From Marinobacter sp. F3R11 (GTDB lineage: Bacteria > Pseudomonadota > Gammaproteobacteria > Pseudomonadales > Oleiphilaceae): a stretch of DNA of 64,000 bases. The notes below the pieces were generated by a model. That model was not told the DNA's origin and did not search any database. It saw only the letters and a list, made by a program, of their open reading frames with translations. Within the stretch, counting starts at the first letter, position 1; every line of letters starts with the position of its first letter. Of the stretch, positions 55,604 through 64,000 are shown piece by piece. The stretch is from assembly GCF_003318275.1 (NCBI RefSeq), contig NZ_QOCH01000013.1, positions 310,001 to 374,000 of the forward strand. Reading direction: 5' to 3'. A program made the position numbers and the translations under genes.

Positions 55604-56449
55604 TCAAGCCCTGTCCTCTGGCACCGCAGCTGCCTCTTGCCAGCCACGATCAATAGCATTCTGATTACCTTCAAAAAAAGCCGCCTGAACACGGCTATAT
55701 GCCTTCTCCGCTTCAAGAAGATATATCAGATAAAGCCTCACATGCTCTCGCCGGGACAGTGCCCGGGGCAGAGCTTTTTGCTCCGACAAACGCAGCAGAC
55801 TGCTGAACCGCGTATTTTTGAGAGCAGGATTAAAATCATTCATGCGGGCACACTGCCAGATCAACCCCTCTTTACCCTCCAGATGCTCTGCGTGCTTCCT
55901 TGCATCACGCATCATGCGCTGACGTCTGATCAGTAAGTCTAGATAAGAAGGCTTCGGGGTGTATATCCGACGAACGGCTGGAATACCCAATAGCAGAATA
56001 ATGATGAAAGCTCCAAATCCACCGCCAGCAATCCATGCGGGTACGAACCCCGTAAGCCCGCTCAGGAATATTGCCGCCGCCACCAAGGCACTGAACAACC
56101 ATAAATCCCGGCTTCGGCGTGCCGCCGCAACACTGAAATTGTCGGGCCAGTCGTTCATTGCCAGCAAGTCAAAGTCCAGCAGCAACACACGATCGCACTG
56201 GCGCAACATCAGCCTGAGCGTTCGCTGACGCGATTCAGCCTGAACCGGGTCAGCATCACCAATGCTTTCCACTGGCACCGCATCGGTCTGGATACTATCC
56301 GCCTCAACAGTCGCAACTTCCTGATCTGCTGCCTGATCTGCCTCTGGCAGCTCAGTGGCAGGAGCAGGATCAGCGGACCGCCCCGGGCGCAACACTGCAC
56401 CCTGAGCAGCACCTGTTAAAGCTTCTGCAGCACTCTGGTTCTGAGCCAT
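55604..56449 (-). CDS. Unknown membrane protein
   Basis: A 281-residue protein that I cannot place. The first 75 residues are Ala/Pro/Glu-rich and probably disordered. A short region rich in Arg and Asp follows, then two adjacent hydrophobic segments (about 118-138 and 142-160) and a C-terminal cytoplasmic helical domain rich in Arg and Lys with the repeated character of a coiled coil (RRQRMMRDARKHAEHLEG). It lies directly upstream of psrA with the PsrA boxes between them, so the two are transcribed in the same direction but separately controlled. Confidence 0.7.
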   Translation of the reverse strand: MAQNQSAAEALTGAAQGAVLRPGRSADPAPATELPEADQAADQEVATVEADSIQTDAVPVESIGDADPVQAESRQRTLRLMLRQCDRVLLLDFDLLAMNDWPDNFSVAAARRSRDLWLFSALVAAAIFLSGLTGFVPAWIAGGGFGAFIIILLLGIPAVRRIYTPKPSYLDLLIRRQRMMRDARKHAEHLEGKEGLIWQCARMNDFNPALKNTRFSSLLRLSEQKALPRALSRREHVRLYLIYLLEAEKAYSRVQAAFFEGNQNAIDRGWQEAAAVPEDRA

Positions 56450-56660
56450 GGCGGTTTATCCAATTCGTTATGGAACCTCTCATTCAAGAGCATGATCTAA
56501 CCGGGTATCGACAAGCAGCGCCATACCTTTAATCACAAGATGTTCCTGATAGTATTTTTCACATCCAAACTTGGCAACAACAACCCTGCTCGTTATTCTT
56601 TCCAACCAGTACCTGGCTTGCTAATACTCGCCACTCCCCCATAGCCAAAGAGGTCTGCTT

Positions 56661-57281
56661 ATGTTCACCGGTATTGTTCAGGGTATTGCTGTTGTTGAAA
56701 GTGTTACTGCTGCTACCGGGTTAAGTACCTTTGCAATCCGCCTGCCGGACAACAGTGCCGATGACGTAAGCATTGGTGCGTCAGTCGCTATCAATGGCAC
56801 CTGCCTGACGGTTACCCGCCAGTCCGGCAACACACTGTTTTTCGATGCCATGCAGGAAACCCTGAGACTGACAACACTGGGCAAACTGGAACCAGGGCAT
56901 AAGGTCAACTTCGAGCGGGCTGCGCGCATAGGGGATGAGATCGGTGGTCATCTGTTATCGGGGCACATCCACACAACCGCAGATGTGGTTGAAATTCTGC
57001 GCCCGGAAAACAACGTGACAATCTGGTTTCAGGTTCCAGACCAGTGGGCTCGCTACATCTTTCCCAAAGGCTATATCGCGATCAATGGTGCCAGTCTTAC
57101 AATTGGTGAGGTAAACGGAAACCGCTTCAACGTTCACCTGATTCCGGAAACCCTGCGCGCTACAACCTTTGGCACGATAGAAGAAGGCATGATGGTCAAC
57201 ATCGAAATCGACAGCCAGACACAAACCATCGTGGATACACTGGCTCGACTGGGCTACGACCGCCCTGCCGCAACACCATAG
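56661..57281 (+). CDS. ribC: Riboflavin synthase subunit alpha
   Basis: A 206-residue protein of two lumazine-binding repeats. It starts with MFTGIVQGI and NGTCLTV of the first barrel, then GGHLLSGHIH; the second barrel has NGASLTIGEVNGNRFNVHLIPETLR. It dismutates two 6,7-dimethyl-8-ribityllumazine molecules to riboflavin. It is not in a rib operon and no FMN riboswitch is visible upstream, so a second copy may exist elsewhere in the genome (inference). Flavin demand from the nqr operon gives a loose functional link. Confidence 0.9.
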   Translation: MFTGIVQGIAVVESVTAATGLSTFAIRLPDNSADDVSIGASVAINGTCLTVTRQSGNTLFFDAMQETLRLTTLGKLEPGHKVNFERAARIGDEIGGHLLSGHIHTTADVVEILRPENNVTIWFQVPDQWARYIFPKGYIAINGASLTIGEVNGNRFNVHLIPETLRATTFGTIEEGMMVNIEIDSQTQTIVDTLARLGYDRPAATP

Positions 57282-57301
57282 ACTAAAAGCAGGCGTAGCA
57301 A

Positions 57302-58495
57302 TCATCCACGCCAGGCTTCAAAGACAACAAATTTCGGATCGGCATCCACCTGACGGACCTGGGAAAAAAAACGTCGCAAGCTCCGGTGGTATCCAAGATG
57401 CCGGTTCCCCACCATGAGCAGACGCCCTGTTCGGGTCAGGTTTCGGGACGCCTGTTCAAAAAGCCTCAGGGCAATATGATCTCCTACCACCCCACCTTCA
57501 TGAAAAGGAGGATTTAGCAGGATCCGTTCAAATGGTTCGCTGTTACTGGCGATCCCATCCGAATGGGCAAAAAAAGCCCTTGCCCCGGGAAATGCTGCCT
57601 CCTGGTTTCTGCTCGCACTGAGAACCGCTTGACTGGAAACATCGCTAAAGGTGATTTCAATGTCCGGTTTCACCGCCAACGCAGCCAGCCCCAGAACGCC
57701 GTTACCACATGCAAGATCCAGAACACGCGCACCTGAGCGACAAGGCTCGATAGCCGCTGCCAGGTGTGGCAGCATCAACCGTGTGCCTATATCCAGCTTC
57801 TCCCGTGCAAACACCGCAGGCATGGCCGCGACTCGGATGCCAAGGTTTTCAGGTCTGCGCCCCGGCCCGGCAGTCAGCCCACAGCCTTTTCCCAGTTCAT
57901 AGCCCTTCCAGGTGCCGGGCCAGTTATCCAGTGTTGCCTGCCCCCGGCTACAACTGATCACCCGGGCCTTTTTCACCGCCCGCCCTACCTGCCGAACCTT
58001 TACCGCATCAGCAAACACGTCGACGCTGCGATCTGGCAGGTGCTTGATCATTCCGGCCGCAAGCATAATCCCGTCAGGCCTGAGCGCGCCATTAACCCAG
58101 CGTAGCAACCAGGCCAGATAGTCAGCTTCGCGGGGTATTCTCAGGACAATCAGATCATAGGAAGCCGTGGGGGGCTGCAACCAGCTGTATATGCACGCAG
58201 GCACCGGATTACCAGGGTTCTGATTCGCATTAGTTACCAGAGCGGCGCTTAGTTGTGCATTATCAGCAACCACATCCGGTGCAAACCGGGACAACCCCAG
58301 TGTCAGGGCCCCATATTGGTCGTCGATCACCAGTACCCGGGCATCAGTCACCGTTTCGAGGTGGTCAAATGCTGCCTGCAAAAGCAGTTCATCGGCAGCA
58401 CTCCAGGCACGGAGTGCCGGATCATCTGTGCCAGGGCGGCTCAAAGTCAGGCTGCCACCGGGGAAGTCCAGTACTGCGGTTGTCAGATCTGGCAT
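57302..58495 (-). CDS. rlmG: 23S rRNA (guanine-N2) methyltransferase RlmG-type
   Basis: A 397-residue protein with two Rossmann modules, as in RlmG, which methylates G1835 of 23S rRNA. The catalytic C-terminal module holds the SAM loop VLDLACGNGVLGLAAL and the NPPF motif (LLNPPFHEGGVVGDH). The start was set at ATG 58495, which is 4 bp after the stop of rsmC; a longer frame lies inside that gene. It and the preceding gene are paralogs in one operon. Confidence 0.88.
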   Translation of the reverse strand: MPDLTTAVLDFPGGSLTLSRPGTDDPALRAWSAADELLLQAAFDHLETVTDARVLVIDDQYGALTLGLSRFAPDVVADNAQLSAALVTNANQNPGNPVPACIYSWLQPPTASYDLIVLRIPREADYLAWLLRWVNGALRPDGIMLAAGMIKHLPDRSVDVFADAVKVRQVGRAVKKARVISCSRGQATLDNWPGTWKGYELGKGCGLTAGPGRRPENLGIRVAAMPAVFAREKLDIGTRLMLPHLAAAIEPCRSGARVLDLACGNGVLGLAALAVKPDIEITFSDVSSQAVLSASRNQEAAFPGARAFFAHSDGIASNSEPFERILLNPPFHEGGVVGDHIALRLFEQASRNLTRTGRLLMVGNRHLGYHRSLRRFFSQVRQVDADPKFVVFEAWRG

Positions 58496-58499
58496 CAAA

Positions 58500-59576
58500 C
58501 TACCCCATAAAAGCACGGTAAACGGTAAAGCGTCCGTCTTCACGCAGTCGCTCTGCGCGCCCGATGTAACGTTTGATAAGGGGTTCGTATGGCAAAAAGC
58601 TGTTCGCTACCAGACGCAGTTCGCCACCCGGCTGCAGATGCCGTTGCACATCCTGGAGGAACTGCTCTGTCATGGATGTATCCGTTTTTACACCGGAGTG
58701 AAAGGGTGGATTGCTGATAATCCCGGACCAACGACCGTCAACGCCCGAGAGGCCATCTGAGGCGTATATTGTCCCGGCAGCATGGTTCCGCTGATAGGTC
58801 TCCCTTGCGCAGATAACCGCCTGTGACTGGACGTCCACACCATCAACACTGGACATGGATGCGCCGTGCGCAACCTGCCAGGCCTGAACCCAGGCTCCGA
58901 TAACGCCAGCACCGCAGGCAAAGTCCAGCAACCGGTCACCAGTAACTGGCTGCTCGGCAAGCGTTTCAAGCAGCAGCCGCGTACCTTTATCCAGCCCATC
59001 ATGGCTGAAGATACCCGGCATCCCGGCAACCTCAACGGATACTCCCGCACATTCTGCACTGCCCCAGGTTACCCAGTCCTGAACCCGGAATCCCGGCGCG
59101 GGTTTGATGCCTTCCGCACTCCAGACCTGACAATGGCGCGCACTGTCTACCTTGGACGCCTGCGGAGCAACCAGCTTAAGCTGCTTTATGGCTCCGGCAA
59201 TACCTTCCTTCTTTTCGCCCACAAGCACCAACCGTGCATTTTCTGCCGCAAGCGAACGCGCCAACGCCAGTCGCATTTCCAGTTCGGCCCTGGCTTTAGG
59301 CAGAAACACCACTACAGTGTCAAAGGAGCCACCGGAGGCCAGAGCCTGGTCGTTATAGCCAAAGCAGGCCTGCCACCCCTCCTGGCGCTCAAGCCGGTGA
59401 AAAACACCTGCGTGTTCGCTCATGGCAAGCCCCTTGCCCGGGAGCTCTTGCAGCAGATGTGCTGACGCTACACCCAACAAAGCCAGCCGGCCGGATAACA
59501 GAGATCGGTTTTTAAGCAATGCCTGATGAGAATTGGGTAAAGAACCGGGCAAACAGGAGCCAGATAAACTCTGCAT
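58500..59576 (-). CDS. rsmC: 16S rRNA (guanine-N2) methyltransferase RsmC-type
   Basis: A 358-residue two-module protein like RsmC, which methylates G1207 of 16S rRNA. The N-terminal module (LKNRSLLSGRLALLGV) is a degenerate copy; the C-terminal one carries LLDFACGAGVIGAWV and ISNPPFHSGVKTD. The gene is 4 bp before rlmG. The RsmC/RlmG split is by length, N-terminal features and order; both families are close. Confidence 0.86.
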   Translation of the reverse strand: MQSLSGSCLPGSLPNSHQALLKNRSLLSGRLALLGVASAHLLQELPGKGLAMSEHAGVFHRLERQEGWQACFGYNDQALASGGSFDTVVVFLPKARAELEMRLALARSLAAENARLVLVGEKKEGIAGAIKQLKLVAPQASKVDSARHCQVWSAEGIKPAPGFRVQDWVTWGSAECAGVSVEVAGMPGIFSHDGLDKGTRLLLETLAEQPVTGDRLLDFACGAGVIGAWVQAWQVAHGASMSSVDGVDVQSQAVICARETYQRNHAAGTIYASDGLSGVDGRWSGIISNPPFHSGVKTDTSMTEQFLQDVQRHLQPGGELRLVANSFLPYEPLIKRYIGRAERLREDGRFTVYRAFMG

Positions 59577-59606
59577 GGATTAAATAACGCCGTTGTGGGA
59601 TTGAAA

Positions 59607-60287
59607 CTAGACTTGTGTCTGCCGACCGGAGCGCACCGGGCGCAATACCAGCTCATCCAGACTATTCTGTTTGATCTGCTCCCAGTCTTCAGGGCCAGAA
59701 ACCGATATGCCCATGTCCCGGAGTATGCCATCTGCCACATCGTACACAAAACCATGCACGTTAAGCTGCTGGCCGCGCTTCCAGGCTTCCAGAACAATGC
59801 TGTTCTGGCACACATGCCCTACCTGTTCAACCACGTTAAGTTCACACAACCGGTCAATCCGGTCATGTTCATTGGAACTGGCATCCAGCACTGCCTGGTG
59901 GCGGTCCCTTACATCCTGCACATGCCGCAGCCAATGGCTGATCAGTCCGAAACCTTCATTGCGCAAGGCCGCCCGGACACCACCACAGCCGTAATGACCG
60001 ACTACCAGAATATGTTTTACTTTCAATACTTCTATCGCAAACTGAAGTACCGAAAGGCAATTAAAGTCAGTATGTACAACAACGTTGGCAACATTCCTGT
60101 GCACAAACAGTTCACCAGGAAGCATGTCGACAATCTGGTTGGCCGGTACGCGGCTGTCAGCGCAGCCAATCCACAGATACTCAGGCGCCTGCTGGTTCGA
60201 GAGACGATGAAAAAACTGCGGATCCTCGGCCTTGATGCCTTCGGCCCATGCCCGGTTTTTTTCAAGAATACGGTCAAGCTGACCCAT
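59607..60287 (-). CDS. can: Beta-class carbonic anhydrase
   Basis: A 226-residue zinc enzyme that interconverts CO2 and bicarbonate. Zinc ligands are Cys42, His98 and Cys101, with the Asp44-Arg46 dyad in CADSRVP and HYGCGG. FVHRNVANVV is also conserved. The start was set at ATG 60287, which has GGAG 8 nt upstream, rather than an ATG 18 bp earlier. The N-terminus has no signal peptide, so it is cytoplasmic. Confidence 0.95.
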   Translation of the reverse strand: MGQLDRILEKNRAWAEGIKAEDPQFFHRLSNQQAPEYLWIGCADSRVPANQIVDMLPGELFVHRNVANVVVHTDFNCLSVLQFAIEVLKVKHILVVGHYGCGGVRAALRNEGFGLISHWLRHVQDVRDRHQAVLDASSNEHDRIDRLCELNVVEQVGHVCQNSIVLEAWKRGQQLNVHGFVYDVADGILRDMGISVSGPEDWEQIKQNSLDELVLRPVRSGRQTQV

Positions 60288-60302
60288 TAACAGACTCCAT
60301 TT

Positions 60303-60336
60303 CATGATTCCCGGTCACGATTGAACGGGAATCATG
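60303..60336. terminator. Hairpin between gdh and can
   Basis: CATGATTCCCG and CGGGAATCATG form a perfect 11-bp stem with a 12-nt loop, 16 bp after the glutamate dehydrogenase stop. No T-run follows. It probably ends the gdh transcript. Confidence 0.6.
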
Positions 60337-60351
60337 GCTTCAAAGCAATAC

Positions 60352-63300
60352 TCAGTTTGTCTGACTCATCTCAGGAAGCTGCTCAGCCGCACTCTCGCCG
60401 TGGGACTGGTGCTGTGTACTTTGTGCAAGATCCAGCAACTCGCGCAGGGCAACCGAGAACATTGCATACTCTGGTTCTCTCACACTTTTGAGTTCAAGAA
60501 GCATGGACTTCCAACGCATGATCATGGCTTCGTGTCGCTGTAACCACCCTTCTACACAGGCCGGCACATCCTCAGCTTTTTCAGCCAGGTTAAGTACGCC
60601 TGTGGTCAACGCTCGTTGCTGCCAGTCTAAATCCTCGCGAAAACTCTCCCGCGCCAGTGCCTGCCAATGGGATGCTGGCGTGAGGCTTGCTATTGCGCTG
60701 GCAAACCAGTTCAGGTCGAGCCTGTCACCCAACTCATAGTAAAGATTCGCGACAGTTTTCAGTGGCATGCCGGTGGCTTCCTGAGCTTCAATAATACCCA
60801 GCGATGCGTATAGATAGCCGGTTCCGGATACCACGGAGGCAAGCTCTGCCGGCAGGCCAGCGCTGACCAGCGCTTCATTACGTTTTTCCCATTCAGTACG
60901 GGCCTGCTCGCCCAGATACTCCGGCAGGCCAGCGGTAATAGCCCATACGCTATCAGCAAATCGCTCCATATGATTCTGAATACTCAGCTCCGCCCGGCGA
61001 TTACGTAACAGCCAGCGTACAGAGCGACGCATCAGCTGCATAAGGTCGCGCATCAGCTCCATCTGCAGCTGCGCAGGGATATGGAAATCGAGATCTTCGA
61101 TCTTGTCCCACCAGTTATCAATGCGGAATACATCCCGTGCAATCAGCCACGCCAGGGCAATGGATGCTGCATCTGCTCCGGTTGATTGATTCAGTCGCTC
61201 CACAAAGGTAATACCCATGTGGTTGATCATGTCATTGGCAATCTGTGTGGCAATAATCTCCCGCCGCAACTGGTGTTCACCAAGCTCTTTCGAGAATTTC
61301 TGGGTGAGATCACGGGGGAACACTTTGTACATTTCACGCGCCAGGATCGGGTCATCTGGCAGACTGCTGTCTATCAGGGTCTGCTTCAGATCACCTTTGA
61401 CATAGGAAATCAGAACAGACAGTTCTGGTCGCGTCAGCCCCTTCTTGTTCAGCTTGCGCTCAGACAGAGTTTCATCGTCTGGCAGGAACTCAAGAGCCCG
61501 GTTGAGCTTGCCTTCACTCTCAAGGGTATTCATCAGCCTGCGATATTCTTCGAGGCGGGATGTTGTATCCTCGTTGGCTATACTGATCGCCTGAGTCTGC
61601 CGGTAGTTGTTCCTGAGAACCAAAGCTGCAACATCATCAGTCATTTCCTCCAGCATGACGTTGCGCTGCTTGGCTGTCAGGTCGCCCATAGCAACAGCAC
61701 GGTTGAGCAAAATCTTCATATTGACTTCGTGATCCGAACAGTCAACACCTCCGGAATTATCAATGAAGTCCGTATTCAGACGTCCCCCGTTCAGAGCGTA
61801 CTCAATCCGACCCAGCTGGGTCATACCCAGGTTCCCGCCCTCACCTACAATCTTGCAACCCAGTTCTTCGCCGTTGATACGCAAACCATCATTGGCTTTA
61901 TCTCCCACATCGCTATGGGATTCGCTGCTGCCTTTTACGTAGGTTCCAATGCCGCCGATCCAGAGCAGATCGACCTGCGCTTTCAGGATATGGGAAATCA
62001 GCATATTCGGGGGCACCCGATCAGAATTGATCCCCAGAAGCTTCTTGATTTCCGGGCTAACCGGGATGGATTTGGCGTTACGACTGAAAACGCCACCGCC
62101 TTTGGAAATCAGCTTGGCGTCGTAATCGGTCCATGCCGAGCGGGGTTTCTCGAACAACCGTTTGCGCTCTTTGTAACTCTTTGCTGCATCCGGTGATGGG
62201 TCGACAAAAATGTGGATATGGTTAAACGCCGCTACCAGGCGGGTTTTCTCGGAGCTCAGGAGGCCGTTGCCAAACACATCCCCCGCCATGTCGCCGATAC
62301 CAATTGCCGTGAACTCGTCCTCGGCAGGATTAATACCGATTTCCCGGAAATGCCGTTCCACAGACACCCACGCACCCCGGGCGGTAATACCCATTTTCTT
62401 GTGGTCGTAGCCATTACTGCCACCGGAGGCGAAAGCATCACCCATCCAGAAGTTGTATTCCGCAGCCAGACCATTAGCAATATCCGAGAATGTAGCGGTA
62501 CCCTTATCCGCTGCAACAACGAGGTAGTGATCATCCCCGTCATGGCGAACTACTCGCGCCGGGGGCTCGATGCCTGAGTCCAGCAGGTTGTCGGTAATAT
62601 CGAGCAGCCCGCGGATAAATGTCTTGTACGCTTCAATGCCTTCCGCCTGGAAAGCTTCCCGGTCAGACGAATCCGGCAGTTGTTTGGCAACAAACCCGCC
62701 CTTTGCTCCAACGGGTACGATCACCGCGTTTTTTACCTGCTGGGCCTTTACCAGCCCCAGTACCTCAGTCCGGTAATCCTCAAAGCGATCAGACCAGCGC
62801 AACCCACCCCTGGCAACCTTACCGCCTCGCAGATGCACACCCTCAACCCGGGGCGAGTACACAAAAATTTCGTACACAGGTAAAGGCAAAGGCATGTCCG
62901 GAATACCGGTAGGGTCAAACTTCACACTGATGTATGACTTGGGGCCGCCAGCCTTGTCAAGCTGGTAGTAGTTTGTGCGCAACGTGGCCTGCATAAGCTC
63001 CAGATAGAGGCGAAGCACACGGTCTTCGCTGAGATTCTCCACCTCTTCCAGGCCCGCATTGAACTCGATCTCAAGTTTCTGTTGGGCAGCCTGGCACTTG
63101 CCTTCACTCTGAAAACGATCCGGGTTAAAGCGTACGTCAAAGTACTCCAGCAGAATCCGGGCGAGCCCAACATGGTTAACCAGCGTGTTGGAAATAAACG
63201 TCTGACTGTTGGAAAAGCGGATCTGGCGCATGTAGCGGGCATAAGTTCGCAACAAAGCAATTTCCCGCCAGCTCATGTAGGAGGAGATAAGCATCCGGTT

Positions 63301-64000
63301 GAACGCATCATTCTCTGCATCGCCGTACCACACTCTATGGAACAGTTCCTCGAAAATAGGCCGTATACGGTGAATATCCACTACCTTGCCGTTGTGGGCA
63401 TAGAGTGTGAAGTCATGAATCCAGACGGTTTTGTTATTGCGATCAGTTACTTCAAACGGATGCTCCCCCAGAACCCGGAAACCCAGGTTATCGAAAATGG
63501 GCATAACATCCGACAGAGGCAGGGGCTGGTCGGGGAAAAACAGCTTGAAGTGCAGCGTGCTTTCATCTTCTTCCAGGGCCCGATAGAAACTCATCGTCAG
63601 GTCATTGCGAGTTGAAGCAGCCGAAATATGCTCAAGATCAATAGCTGCCCGGCGCGGTGAAAACATTTCGGTGTAACTGGCAGGAAAGCCAGCAGCCCAT
63701 AGCCTGTAAAGCTCATTACCCTGTTCTTCGCCATAGGCTTCGCTCAGGGAATCAGAGAGACCGTCGCGCCACGACTGGGCCATCTCGATGACTTTTTCCC
63801 GTATCTCGGCAATTGGCAGTTTACGGTTTTCAACCTGAGGAACACGGATGGTGAACTGCACTCTTGCCAGTACAGATTCCGAGAAATGCGTAACAAACTC
63901 GATATCTTCCGCTTCCAACCGATCCAGAAGCACCTGCTCCACTTTCAGGCGAAGTTCCGTGTTGTATATATCCCTGGGAAAGAACGCAAGACAGGTAACA
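60352..64000 (-). CDS. gdhB: NAD-specific glutamate dehydrogenase, large form (5' partial)
   Basis: The 3' two-thirds or more of a very large NAD-dependent glutamate dehydrogenase; the family is usually near 1600 residues and about 1216 codons are visible. The frame stays open to the right edge (CLAFFPRDIYNTELRLKVEQVL at the very end), so the gene starts outside the window. Core motifs include GGKVARGGLRWSDR with catalytic Lys, AKGGFV, and IGIGDMAGDVFGNGLL of the NAD domain. It catalyses oxidative deamination of glutamate to 2-oxoglutarate and ammonia and is often allosterically controlled by amino acids. It may link amino-acid use with the NADH fed to Na+-NQR. Confidence 0.96.
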   Translation of the reverse strand, partial: VTCLAFFPRDIYNTELRLKVEQVLLDRLEAEDIEFVTHFSESVLARVQFTIRVPQVENRKLPIAEIREKVIEMAQSWRDGLSDSLSEAYGEEQGNELYRLWAAGFPASYTEMFSPRRAAIDLEHISAASTRNDLTMSFYRALEEDESTLHFKLFFPDQPLPLSDVMPIFDNLGFRVLGEHPFEVTDRNNKTVWIHDFTLYAHNGKVVDIHRIRPIFEELFHRVWYGDAENDAFNRMLISSYMSWREIALLRTYARYMRQIRFSNSQTFISNTLVNHVGLARILLEYFDVRFNPDRFQSEGKCQAAQQKLEIEFNAGLEEVENLSEDRVLRLYLELMQATLRTNYYQLDKAGGPKSYISVKFDPTGIPDMPLPLPVYEIFVYSPRVEGVHLRGGKVARGGLRWSDRFEDYRTEVLGLVKAQQVKNAVIVPVGAKGGFVAKQLPDSSDREAFQAEGIEAYKTFIRGLLDITDNLLDSGIEPPARVVRHDGDDHYLVVAADKGTATFSDIANGLAAEYNFWMGDAFASGGSNGYDHKKMGITARGAWVSVERHFREIGINPAEDEFTAIGIGDMAGDVFGNGLLSSEKTRLVAAFNHIHIFVDPSPDAAKSYKERKRLFEKPRSAWTDYDAKLISKGGGVFSRNAKSIPVSPEIKKLLGINSDRVPPNMLISHILKAQVDLLWIGGIGTYVKGSSESHSDVGDKANDGLRINGEELGCKIVGEGGNLGMTQLGRIEYALNGGRLNTDFIDNSGGVDCSDHEVNMKILLNRAVAMGDLTAKQRNVMLEEMTDDVAALVLRNNYRQTQAISIANEDTTSRLEEYRRLMNTLESEGKLNRALEFLPDDETLSERKLNKKGLTRPELSVLISYVKGDLKQTLIDSSLPDDPILAREMYKVFPRDLTQKFSKELGEHQLRREIIATQIANDMINHMGITFVERLNQSTGADAASIALAWLIARDVFRIDNWWDKIEDLDFHIPAQLQMELMRDLMQLMRRSVRWLLRNRRAELSIQNHMERFADSVWAITAGLPEYLGEQARTEWEKRNEALVSAGLPAELASVVSGTGYLYASLGIIEAQEATGMPLKTVANLYYELGDRLDLNWFASAIASLTPASHWQALARESFREDLDWQQRALTTGVLNLAEKAEDVPACVEGWLQRHEAMIMRWKSMLLELKSVREPEYAMFSVALRELLDLAQSTQHQSHGESAAEQLPEMSQTN

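Noticed and set aside
56450..56660. Possible FMN riboswitch before riboflavin synthase
   Set aside because: I looked for the conserved FMN-aptamer segments and found none in the 211-bp leader.
61186..62196. A 336-codon open frame antisense to glutamate dehydrogenase
   Set aside because: It lies wholly inside the strongly supported gdhB on the other strand and has no recognisable domains; long antisense frames are common in this codon usage.

Overview
The window looks like a chromosomal segment of a marine gammaproteobacterium close to Marinobacter. The signs are moderate GC, a complete Na+-translocating NADH:quinone reductase operon (nqrABCDEF-apbE-nqrM), the very large NAD-glutamate dehydrogenase, and a gene order from about 36.6 to 55.6 kb (glycerophosphodiesterase, sthA, nqr, gap, mfd, csiV, thioinosine phosphorylase, psrA) that, from memory, resembles the Pseudomonas aeruginosa PA2990-PA3006 neighbourhood. 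The organism name is an inference. I see no prophage, insertion sequence or CRISPR array; most of the window is core chromosome.

Layout. 0-2.6 kb: the 3' end of a membrane-anchored receiver-domain protein, a MobA/MocA-like nucleotidyltransferase and an unusual tandem-domain 6-carboxytetrahydropterin synthase. 2.6-4.4 kb: tRNA-Glu, tRNA-Ala and gltX. 4.5-9 kb: Zur-controlled znuA, an AEC transporter, a Cys/Met-metabolism PLP enzyme and an FMN-dependent lactate-type dehydrogenase. 9.1-12.1 kb: ydbH-ynbE-ydbL, an AsmA-like system for lipid transport between the membranes.

12.4-19.4 kb: a compact six-gene operon (2-oxoglutarate/Fe(II) oxygenase, BMP-family binding protein, double ABC ATPase, two permeases, PucR regulator). 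It is preceded by a near-consensus sigma-54 promoter and a long palindrome. This is the best candidate for an under-described pathway: nitrogen-regulated uptake and oxidation of a nucleoside or nucleobase. 19.4-24.9 kb: fused indolepyruvate ferredoxin oxidoreductase with a divergent Lrp/AsnC regulator, then an MFS transporter. 25-31 kb: an accessory-looking stretch with an unknown two-gene unit, a hemerythrin-like protein missing expected iron ligands, and a PLD-helicase-DUF3427 protein whose overlapping methyltransferase partner is a truncated remnant.

31-37.4 kb: 5'-nucleotidase, a small secreted protein, dusA, transaldolase, a TerB-like protein, a divergent DAHP synthase and a glycerophosphodiesterase. 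37.4-47.8 kb: sthA, the nqr operon and a long-form GAPDH, together a redox and energy block. 48-55.5 kb: mfd, csiV, mscS coupled to a 6-oxopurine-type thioinosine phosphorylase, an L,D-transpeptidase, and psrA with two overlapping PsrA-type operators. 55.6-64 kb: an unknown membrane protein, riboflavin synthase, the paralogous rRNA methyltransferases rsmC-rlmG in tandem, a beta-carbonic anhydrase, and the 3' part of NAD-glutamate dehydrogenase running off the right edge.
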